A stretch of 6,415 bases of DNA from Blastocatellia bacterium (GTDB lineage Bacteria > Acidobacteriota > Blastocatellia > UBA7656). The position numbers and the translations under genes were made by a program. The notes beneath the pieces were generated by a model that was given only the letters and a program-made list of their open reading frames with translations, had not been told where the DNA came from and did no database searches. The stretch spans positions 1 to 6,415 of the forward strand of contig JAKEHD010000013.1 in the NCBI GenBank assembly GCA_022615215.1, given 5' to 3'. Positions 1 through 4,685 of this stretch are shown one piece after another. The stretch's first letter is position 1, and the number at the start of each line of letters is the position of its first letter.

Positions 1-861
1 CGGCAGGTTGCCGACGTTCGCTTCGCCCGCAATCGGCATCTTGGGCAGGAGTATCGCGTTCGGCGAGATGAATACCTGAGGGATGACTTTCAACTCAAGC
101 GGTATCTCCATCTCAGGCACCTTGCCGTCGTCGGTCACGAGGCGAAGGGTCTGTAAGTAAGTGCCGGGCTTGAGCGCGGGATTCGTGGATATAGTCAATT
201 CGTACCGCTTGCCCTCTTCTATGGTCAGGACTTCGGCTGTGAATTCATTTCCCGCGACAATCGCTTTTTTGATGCGGACGGGACCGTCTTCGCGAGCGCG
301 CAGATACATCTTCGTCATGGTGGAGCTGCCCCTGACCGCAGCCGTCACCCAACGATCATTGGGCGATACGGTGAAAGGTCCGGGAGGCTTGACCTCTGCT
401 GCGGGCGCGTTGGCGGGCCGACGCACGGGCGCGGGCGGCGTCGGGCGCTCTCCTTTGAAATAAGCTCGGAGTATCAAATTGAAGCGCGGGCTTGCCGGAT
501 CATTAGTTACCACTGCGGCGGACTTGGCCACTTCGCCCCAATACCCCTTGGTCTGTTGAATTGCCAGGGTGATCTTTCCCTCCTTACCAGGAGGCACGAC
601 TCTATCGAAGTCGCTCGCCGTGCATCCTCACCCAGGTTGCACGGCTTGAATCAGCAGGTCCGCCGTGCCTTCATTCTTTATCTTGAATGAATAAGTGAGA
701 GGCGTGCCGGCTTCCGTATCGCCGAAGTCGTGTGTAAGCGATTCTATAACGAGCTTGGGCGCGGGGCCGCCGGTCTTCCCGTTTCCGTTCCGTTGCGCTG
801 CCGACAGGGTTGCGAGCGAGAGCAGAAGCGCAATCGCGCCGATAGTCTTCACAATCTTCAT
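1..861 (-). CDS. Exported DUF1573 protein, probable selenoprotein (in-frame TGA = Sec78); C-terminus outside window
   Basis: The sequence shows an N-terminal signal peptide (Lys2, Lys5, hydrophobic core about residues 7-19, likely cleavage after LSAA at 22; no lipobox Cys). An Ig-like DUF1573 domain follows (about 35-135) with the family signatures HDFGDTEAGTPL, FKIKNEGTADLLI and VVTNDPASPRF. A Pro/Ala-rich linker (about 138-161) leads to a second beta-rich domain. An in-frame TGA at 628-630 is codon 78, in the context QPG-U-GCTASDFD. DUF1573 proteins normally read SCGCT there, so TGA replaces the first Cys and Cys80 is kept. The frame is then open for 209 codons to the window edge, giving at least 287 residues. 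Stopping at TGA would leave half an Ig domain. The ATG at 861 has a GGAG 10 nt upstream and a promoter at 904-933. Function is unknown; a periplasmic redox or metal/selenol role is inference. Alternatives are a pseudogene or a sequencing error (a real Cys codon). Confidence 0.82.
587..630 (-). promoter_or_regulatory. Candidate bacterial SECIS element just after the UGA codon
   Basis: Directly 3' of the UGA (628-630) the mRNA can fold into a hairpin. The inner stem pairs 614-608 with 602-596 (GCGACTT with GAGTCGT: five Watson-Crick pairs flanked by G-U pairs). It leaves the 5-nt loop CGATA at 607-603, with G as its second base. The loop begins 21 nt after UGA. Bacterial SECIS elements typically have a small apical loop with a G in its first two positions, about 16-37 nt past UGA. 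A lower stem (627-622 with 595-590, one mismatch) can sit beneath it across a 7-nt bulge. A competing fold pairs 627-617 with 600-590 (10 of 11 pairs) around a 16-nt loop, so the active shape is uncertain. SelB binding is inferred. Confidence 0.6.
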
Positions 862-903
862 AATTTCAATTCTCCAAAAACCGAGGCTGTTTGTGACCCG
901 CCA

Positions 904-933
904 AGTTTAGCAGATAACCCCAGGCGATGTCAG
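904..933 (-). promoter_or_regulatory. Probable sigma70-type promoter of the DUF1573 selenoprotein gene
   Basis: On the minus strand the -35 CTGACA (933-928) is 5/6 to TTGACA. An 18-nt spacer separates it from the -10 TAAACT (909-904), which is 4/6 to TATAAT and carries a TG dinucleotide one base upstream (extended -10). Transcription would start near 897, giving a leader of about 36 nt with GGAG at 875-872. This suggests that the gene has its own promoter rather than depending only on read-through from the thioredoxin-like gene. No operator was recognised. Confidence 0.5.
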
Positions 934-1033
934 CCATCTTTTTCATCGGCCCGCGCGTTTGCTAAAAGCTCCTGCGAGCGCAGGCCGTTTCTTTTTGCCC
1001 GGCATAAAAAAGTGGCGCGAAGCGGGCCGAATT

Positions 1034-1042
1034 TGATAAAAT
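1034..1042 (+). promoter_or_regulatory. Extended -10 promoter element for the candidate small RNA
   Basis: TGATAAAAT matches an extended -10 (TGn followed by TAAAAT, 5/6 to TATAAT). No convincing -35 lies 16-18 nt upstream (GC-rich sequence there), so it would rely on the extended element. The start would fall near 1049, at the first base of the GGCAG hairpin. It points away from all annotated neighbours, which lie on the minus strand. Confidence 0.4.
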
Positions 1043-1048
1043 CATTCC

Positions 1049-1136
1049 GGCAGCAAAGCACTGCCATCTCTTCTCCAAGTAAGAGCGGAATGGTGGAGGG
1101 CAAGCCGATGTGCAACGGCTCGCCCTCATTTTTTTT
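1049..1136 (+). ncRNA. Candidate small RNA, about 88 nt, antisense to the intergenic spacer
   Basis: Three hairpins follow an extended -10 element. The first pairs GGCAG (1049-1053) with CTGCC (1061-1065) around a 7-nt loop. The second pairs CTCTT (1068-1072) with AAGAG (1081-1085) around the loop CTCCAAGT. The third is a strong intrinsic terminator ending in T8 (1096-1136). CATTCCG at 1043-1049 is also perfectly complementary to CGGAATG at 1086-1092, so a slightly longer transcript could form a compact three-way junction. The CUCC in the second loop could pair with Shine-Dalgarno sequences; this is inference. It matches no RNA family I can name. A minus-strand reading frame of 45 codons (930-1067, with GGAGA upstream) overlaps it and is the main alternative. 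Confidence 0.45.
1096..1136 (+). terminator. Strong plus-strand intrinsic terminator
   Basis: GAGGGCAAGCCG (1096-1107) pairs with CGGCTCGCCCTC (1116-1127): 11 of 12 pairs, with one A/C mismatch. The loop is 8 nt, and A plus eight T's (1129-1136) follow. The T tract fixes the direction as rightward. On the minus strand the same hairpin has no T tract after it, so it is a poor terminator for the thioredoxin-like gene that ends at 1171. No plus-strand protein gene lies upstream in the window. Confidence 0.8.
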
Positions 1137-1170
1137 CAGAGAATTTAAGAACAGATTCCTCGACCGGCCT

Positions 1171-1731
1171 TCAAAGCAAACGTTTGATATCTCCCTCGAT
1201 CACCGACGGGGACCGCGCGCCCACGTATTTTTTGTCGATTTTGCCGTTGCGGTCGAGCACGTATTTCGTGGGAATGCCCTGGCTCACGTCATAACCGGCC
1301 AGCGCATTCACGTCGTTGGCCATCCATATCGTGTAATTGATGCCGAACCTCTTCATGAAAGGCTCGACAGCCGCGGCTCCGCCACCGCGCGGCGCTATGG
1401 GGTCTATCGAGACGCCGATTATCTCGACTCCCTGGTCGCGGTATTTTTCCTGAAGCGCGATAAGCCCCGGTATCTCGGACCGGCAAGGACCGCACCATGT
1501 GGCCCAGAAGTCGAGCACGACGACTTTGCCCCGAAACTCTTCGAGGCCCTTCTGGACGCTGCCAGTCGATACAGGTGCGGATGATATGGTTATAGTGCTC
1601 CCGCCGCCGCTTCCGATGCTTCCGCCCGACATGATGGCGAACCCTCCTGCCAGGACCGCAAGCCCCAGCACGAGAGCTATAATCAGAGGAGCGCGGCTGC
1701 CTCGATTCGTGTTTTTCCCTTTGCGTCTCAT
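1171..1731 (-). CDS. Membrane-anchored TlpA/ResA-like thioredoxin-fold protein
   Basis: The 186-residue protein has a basic N-terminus (RRKGK), one membrane segment (about 15-33) and a Gly/Ser-rich spacer (about 35-48). A thioredoxin-fold domain follows (about 55-186). The active site is FWATWCGPC, with Cys80 and Cys83, and the cis-proline is in GIPT (Pro154). VVVLDFWATWCGPCRSEIP and VEIIGVSIDP are typical of the TlpA/ResA/AhpC-TSA group. The domain should face the periplasm and reduce or exchange disulfides there, for example in cytochrome c maturation or thiol repair; the substrate cannot be told. The ATG at 1731 was chosen over one 30 codons upstream because AGGAG (1740-1736) precedes it and the extra residues would be encoded by the leader hairpin. 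The next gene on the strand, 309 bp downstream, is the Sec-containing DUF1573 protein, a possible redox partner (inference). Confidence 0.88.
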   Translation of the reverse strand: MRRKGKNTNRGSRAPLIIALVLGLAVLAGGFAIMSGGSIGSGGGSTITISSAPVSTGSVQKGLEEFRGKVVVLDFWATWCGPCRSEIPGLIALQEKYRDQGVEIIGVSIDPIAPRGGGAAAVEPFMKRFGINYTIWMANDVNALAGYDVSQGIPTKYVLDRNGKIDKKYVGARSPSVIEGDIKRLL

Positions 1732-1780
1732 AAATCTCCTCAGTAACGGAAAAGTGATTGCCTGATTATCCGCTCTTTCA

Positions 1781-1808
1781 TCCCGCGTCGGAATAAGGCG
1801 ACGCGGGA
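1781..1808. repeat. Perfect 10-bp inverted repeat in the leader of the thioredoxin-like gene
   Basis: TCCCGCGTCG (1781-1790) and CGACGCGGGA (1799-1808) are perfect complements around an 8-nt loop. No T tract follows on either strand, so it is not an intrinsic terminator. It lies 50-77 nt upstream of the start at 1731 and overlaps the predicted transcription start. It could act as a stabilising 5' hairpin in the mRNA or as a dimeric repressor site. Confidence 0.6.
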
Positions 1809-1811
1809 GTT

Positions 1812-1841
1812 GAAATATCATAATGTTTCAATAGGCGTCAA
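1812..1841 (-). promoter_or_regulatory. Possible promoter of the thioredoxin-like gene
   Basis: The minus strand has TTGACG (1841-1836, 5/6 to the -35 consensus). AT-rich candidates for the -10 follow: GATATT after 16 nt, or TATTTC after 18 nt with TG upstream. Neither -10 is strong, so the exact start is uncertain, but it would fall near 1805, inside the inverted repeat. Confidence 0.35.
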
Positions 1842-1934
1842 AATATCAGATTCGGCCTCACGCTTGCCAGCCCACAGCTTACCACAAACCCGCGCGTCCG
1901 CGCACATTCAAGAGTGACAGGAGGAGAGAAAATT

Positions 1935-2588
1935 TCATCTCTTCACGCGACTTGCCCCCGAACGCGAACGCCCGTCGCCGGGGGAACAATGCATGCTCTC
2001 TTTGATCCTTACGGGAGGGGAGCCTGAATGCCTGCGTTCCAGAATTATCCGGCAGACGACGAGCGCAAGCAAACGGTGTGTGAATCGCGCCTCCCATTTC
2101 ATGGCCGGCTCCACATTGATGCGCACGGTCGTTTGCGAGCGTTGCCTCGTGTTGAAATGAAAGACCAGCAGCGTCGAGGCATAGAAGGGCTTGTTGACAC
2201 TGAACGAGACTTCGGATTTGAAGCGGCTGCCGCACGACCTTAGAAGTCGAAAGTCGTCCCCTTCGGCCATCTTCACCCGCATTCCCGCTCTATGGGGATT
2301 GGCCCGCGAGCGTTCGACCAGAAAAGATTCGCTCCCGTCTTCGGAAGTGATCGAAATGCATTTATCGAGCTTCTTGATGTTTATATCGAACCTGATGCCC
2401 TCGGTCTCATATACAGCGCGGCGCAGACCTCGCCACCTGAGTTGCCCGATCACACGCCCGTTCAAGGTGAAGATATGGCGGATGCGGCTGTGCCCCTCGC
2501 GCCGGACAAATATCTCGCCTTCGCCCATGAAGTCGCCTTCGAAGACTTCGCCCGCCGCAATCGTTAAGATGTTCAACTTTGCCTGCAT
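1935..2588 (-). CDS. Hypothetical protein, 217 residues
   Basis: I do not recognise this family. The protein has no signal peptide and no clear membrane segment. It alternates short hydrophobic and charged stretches, suggesting a beta-rich fold: FTLNGRVIGQLRWRG, RRAVYETEGIRFDI and CISITSEDGSESFLVER. A second beta-rich section (about 128-165) contains SEVSFSVNKPFYASTLLVFH. The basic C-terminal tail (about 180-217) looks disordered. The alternation faintly recalls tubby/LURP-like barrels, but no diagnostic motif supports that. The ATG at 2588 is preferred because the upstream extension is written in heptamer repeat DNA. No Shine-Dalgarno is visible before it, which fits a nearly leaderless transcript from the -10 at 2604-2599. 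Strand and frame are supported by the absence of a better frame over 650 bp. Confidence 0.65.
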   Translation of the reverse strand: MQAKLNILTIAAGEVFEGDFMGEGEIFVRREGHSRIRHIFTLNGRVIGQLRWRGLRRAVYETEGIRFDINIKKLDKCISITSEDGSESFLVERSRANPHRAGMRVKMAEGDDFRLLRSCGSRFKSEVSFSVNKPFYASTLLVFHFNTRQRSQTTVRINVEPAMKWEARFTHRLLALVVCRIILERRHSGSPPVRIKESMHCSPGDGRSRSGASRVKR

Positions 2589-2598
2589 AATCAATGTA

Positions 2599-2628
2599 AT
2601 GATACGTGATGCGTGATGCGTGAAATTT
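2599..2628 (-). promoter_or_regulatory. Possible promoter of the hypothetical gene, built around heptamer repeats
   Basis: TATCAT (2604-2599, minus strand) is 5/6 to the -10 consensus. It would place the transcript start about 4 nt before the ATG at 2588, so translation would be almost leaderless. This agrees with the missing ribosome binding site. The region 17-18 nt upstream is AT-rich (AAATTT) but a poor -35. The spacer is made entirely of CGTGATG repeats. Confidence 0.3.
2605..2623. repeat. Heptamer tandem repeat CGTGATG, about 2.7 copies
   Basis: Two full copies of CGTGATG and a partial third. The 19-bp block is perfectly complementary to 2712-2730, so the pair forms an inverted repeat about 90 bp apart that could cruciform or fold in RNA. 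Confidence 0.8.
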
Positions 2629-2636
2629 GCACTCAG

Positions 2637-2774
2637 CTTGTCAAAAGCCAACTGTCTGAAATCGCTGCCTCGGATTTGCAATCGACTTGTCAAAAACCAT
2701 TCGGCCCCGCATCACGCATCACGCATCACGTCTTAACTTGTCAAAAAACATTCAACCCCGCATCACGCATCACG
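2637..2774 (+). repeat. Imperfect direct repeats of about 50 bp ending in CGCATCA heptamers
   Basis: A 38-bp unit starting CTTGTCAAAAA and ending in CGCATCA heptamers occurs at 2686-2723 and 2737-2774, with 35 of 38 positions identical and a 51-bp period. A third, degenerate start (CTTGTCAAAAGCCA) lies at 2637-2650, 49 bp earlier. The heptamer CGCATCA is present three times at 2708-2730 and twice at 2759-2774. The last array runs into the 3' end of the ThiF-family gene, whose TGA stop (2772-2770) lies inside a heptamer. Confidence 0.75.
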
Positions 2775-3801
2775 CCCCTATATATCGCGCATAAAGACCT
2801 CGCGCGACGGACGGGTCGCCGGTCCCCCGTATTATGCTGCGGGCGTCACGAAAGACCGTTATGTCGTAATGGTCTACGCGAAAGCGTAACAGAAAATCGT
2901 TGAACGCGACCTCGCCGAGCGGCCTCAAACGGTCGGCAAGGGCCGTGAAGTCCAGGTCGGCCCTGCCTTTATTTGCGATCTGCACGGCGTTTCGCCCGCA
3001 AAGCGTCGTAGTCACCTGCCGCGCGCTGCCGCGCAGGAACTCGAACTCGCGCCGCCCGCAAACCGGGCACTCTTCACGGTCAGAAAAATTCGAGAGATCG
3101 ATCCGACTCAACTCAAAATCCCACACGTCTACCCGAATGAGAGAGCGATGGAGTTTGTCCTCCTGCCCCGTGAGCAGCTTGATCGCTTCCGCCGATTGAA
3201 TGGAGCCGATGATGGAGATGATGGGCATTATCACGCCCGCCGTGTCGCAGGTCGGTCCCGAACCCGGTGAGGGCAAATCCGCGAGCACGCAGCGCAGGCA
3301 GGGCGACCGGCCCGGCACTACGGTCATCGTCAGGCCATAAGACCCGACCGCCGCGCCGTAAATCCAGGGCACGCCCGCCTTGACGCAGGCGTCGTTTATG
3401 AGGAAGCGCGTCTCGAAGTTGTCCGTCCCGTCTATCACCACATCGGCACCCGAGATGATCTCTTCGATGTTATCGAAGTCGACATCGGTCACTATCGGCT
3501 CGACGCCAGTATCGGAGTTGACGCGAGAGATGCGTCGGGCGGCGGCCACCGCTTTAGGCAGTCGGTCGCGGGCATCGCTTTCTTCGAACATGATCTGGCG
3601 CTGGAGGTTCGACTCTTCGACGAAATCCCTGTCCACGAGACGGAGGCGGCCTACGCCTGCGCGAGCCATTGTCTCCGTGTGAACAGCGCCGAGCGCGCCG
3701 CAGCCGATTATCACCACCTGCGAGGCAGCAAGTTTCGCTTGACCGGTTTCGCCTATCCCCTCGAATAAGACTTGCCGCGAGTATCTCTCATTTATGCTCA
3801 T
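2770..3801 (-). CDS. ThiF/MoeB/HesA-family adenylyltransferase (E1-like)
   Basis: The 343-residue protein adenylates the C-terminal glycine of a ubiquitin-like sulfur carrier (MoaD, ThiS or similar) in molybdopterin, thiamine or related sulfur-transfer pathways in the cytoplasm. The nucleotide-binding motif is IIGCGALG (Gly33, Gly35, Gly38). ATP and Mg contacts lie in VDRDFVEESNLQRQ (55-69) and DGTDNFETR (124-132). Two zinc pairs are PCLRC (Cys168, Cys171) and CPVC (Cys245, Cys248). TCDTAGV carries Cys185 at the place of the E1-like active cysteine. After about residue 255, a C-terminal segment (TTTLCGRNAVQI, then FNDFLLRF, DITVFRDARSIIRGT and YARYIG) follows, as seen in many stand-alone ThiF-family proteins. 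The ATG at 3801 opens MSINERYSRQ, the usual beginning; the longer frame to 3897 adds unrelated residues. No moaD, thiS or moaE gene is adjacent, so the precise partner is open. Confidence 0.9.
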   Translation of the reverse strand: MSINERYSRQVLFEGIGETGQAKLAASQVVIIGCGALGAVHTETMARAGVGRLRLVDRDFVEESNLQRQIMFEESDARDRLPKAVAAARRISRVNSDTGVEPIVTDVDFDNIEEIISGADVVIDGTDNFETRFLINDACVKAGVPWIYGAAVGSYGLTMTVVPGRSPCLRCVLADLPSPGSGPTCDTAGVIMPIISIIGSIQSAEAIKLLTGQEDKLHRSLIRVDVWDFELSRIDLSNFSDREECPVCGRREFEFLRGSARQVTTTLCGRNAVQIANKGRADLDFTALADRLRPLGEVAFNDFLLRFRVDHYDITVFRDARSIIRGTGDPSVARGLYARYIGA

Positions 3802-3930
3802 AACCGCCCCATGCGACGATCCTTTATTGATCGGCGATCTCTGCAAATCCTCGCCGGTCGTCTGAATAAACAATTCTACACTACTGAATCGGCACACAGA
3901 AGCGGAGCAGGGGTGCAGGGGTGTTTAGAA

Positions 3931-4012
3931 GGATGAGGGATGAAGGATGAGGGATGAATCGACCCTTTCACAACTACTTTCATCCTTCATCCTTCCGCCT
4001 TCATCCTTTCCG
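3931..4012. repeat. GGATGAG/GGATGAA tandem heptamers with inverted copies
   Basis: A 14-bp unit, GGATGAGGGATGAA, occurs twice in perfect tandem (3931-3944 and 3945-3958). The complementary form, TCATCCTTCATCC (3980-3992) followed by TTCATCC, comes about 30 bp later. GGATGAAGGATGA at 3938-3950 is the exact complement of 3980-3992, so a 13-bp hairpin with a 29-nt loop is possible. The repeat sequence is unrelated to the CGCATCA heptamers at 2605-2774. Confidence 0.75.
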
Positions 4013-4059
4013 AATCGCTCCCTTGCTCCCTTTCATCCCCGACCACTGACCAGAAGGCA

Positions 4060-4089
4060 TTGCGCCCCACTGAGGCCATCGGATATATT
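4060..4089 (+). promoter_or_regulatory. Probable promoter of the smpB-pepA operon
   Basis: TTGCGC (4060-4065) and TATATT (4084-4089, 5/6 to the -10) are separated by 18 nt. The start would be near 4096, giving a leader of about 75 nt before smpB. The -35 is weak apart from its TTG. Confidence 0.4.
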
Positions 4090-4169
4090 TCCTACCTGAC
4101 GGAGCGCGGGCGAAATGCTCGTTTGCGGCGCGGCAGGAATAATTATTCGCGCTTATGCTCCTGTTTATT

Positions 4170-4628
4170 ATGGCTGGCGAAAAAGTGGCTGCTACTAACC
4201 GGGAAGCCTACTACAATTATCATATACTCGAAACCTACGAATGCGGCGTCGCGCTCACGGGCACAGAAGTGAAATCCATTCGCGAAGGGCGCTGCAACCT
4301 GAAGGACAGCTACGCCTCTGTACGTGAGGGCGAAGCCTGGCTCGTGAATGCGCATATAAGCCCCTACAGCCACGGCAATCGGGAGAACCACGACCCCACG
4401 CGCACAAGAAAATTGCTCCTGCACCGATCTGAAATCGACCGACTCGCAAGTCGTGCGCAGGAGAAGGGCCTCACGCTCGTTCCCACTAAGATGTATTTCA
4501 AGAACGGCCGCGTCAAAATCGAGCTTGCGGTCGGCAAGGGCAAAAAACTCTATGACAAGCGCGAGACCGAACGCCGCCGCGAAGCCGACCGCGAAGCGCG
4601 CGCGATGATGAAAGAAAGAAGCCGCTAG
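4170..4628 (+). CDS. smpB: SsrA-binding protein SmpB
   Basis: The 152-residue protein binds tmRNA (SsrA) and carries it to stalled ribosomes in trans-translation, which frees the ribosome and tags the unfinished peptide for degradation. It shows the family blocks in order: ATNREAYYNYHI (8-19), ECGVALTGTEVKSIREG (24-40), NLKDSYA (43-49), HISPYSHGNRENHDPTRTR (62-80), LVPTKMYFKNGRVKIELA (103-120), GKGKKLYDKRE (122-132) and a basic, Arg-rich C-terminal tail that enters the mRNA channel. Length is normal for the family. The start MAGEKVAATN at 4170 is preferred over an in-frame ATG at 4155, which adds MLLFI. Neither has a good Shine-Dalgarno, so the choice rests on family alignment. pepA follows after 57 bp on the same strand, so cotranscription is likely. 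The ssrA gene is not in the window. Confidence 0.97.
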   Translation: MAGEKVAATNREAYYNYHILETYECGVALTGTEVKSIREGRCNLKDSYASVREGEAWLVNAHISPYSHGNRENHDPTRTRKLLLHRSEIDRLASRAQEKGLTLVPTKMYFKNGRVKIELAVGKGKKLYDKRETERRREADREARAMMKERSR

Positions 4629-4685
4629 CAGCGGATTGAAATACCCGTGTCGTGCCCTCAATCTGCAAAGGCGAAGGGAGAAGAG

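Larger units (their letters stand above)
3802..4169. other. Divergent intergenic region between the ThiF-family gene and smpB
   Basis: This 368-bp gap has no credible gene. It contains a weak minus-strand -10 (TAGAAT, 3878-3873) that may drive the ThiF-family gene, a short direct repeat of GCAGGGGT near 3907-3921, heptamer-type repeats (3931-4012), and the likely smpB promoter (4060-4089). Short frames in it are not supported by a ribosome binding site or by recognisable protein sequence. Confidence 0.7.

Noticed and set aside
161..463. A 100-codon plus-strand frame
   Set aside because: It lies opposite the second domain of the DUF1573 protein and has no ribosome binding site or domain.
628..861. 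A complete 77-residue protein ending at the TGA
   Set aside because: The frame continues for 209 codons with typical DUF1573 sequence, and the stop would cut the Ig-like domain in half at its conserved Cys motif.
930..1067. A 45-codon minus-strand frame with GGAGA before its ATG
   Set aside because: The ribosome binding site is good, but the product resembles nothing, its end covers the promoter of the DUF1573 gene, and the same DNA folds well as a plus-strand RNA. Kept only as an alternative.
1171..1173. TGA at the end of the thioredoxin-like gene as a possible second Sec codon
   Set aside because: The thioredoxin domain is complete at this point and the read-through sequence is short and unlike the family, so it is an ordinary stop.
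730..1584. A 284-codon plus-strand frame
   Set aside because: It runs across the start of the DUF1573 gene, the intergenic spacer and most of the thioredoxin-like gene. The product has no recognisable domain and the frame crosses the terminator at 1096-1136.
2191..2616. A 141-codon plus-strand frame
   Set aside because: It is antisense to the hypothetical gene, Ser/Arg/Pro-rich and without motif; the minus-strand frame covers more and reads more like a protein.
2605..2774. CRISPR array
   Set aside because: The repeats are tandem heptamers and a 38-bp unit without regularly sized unique spacers, and no cas gene is present.
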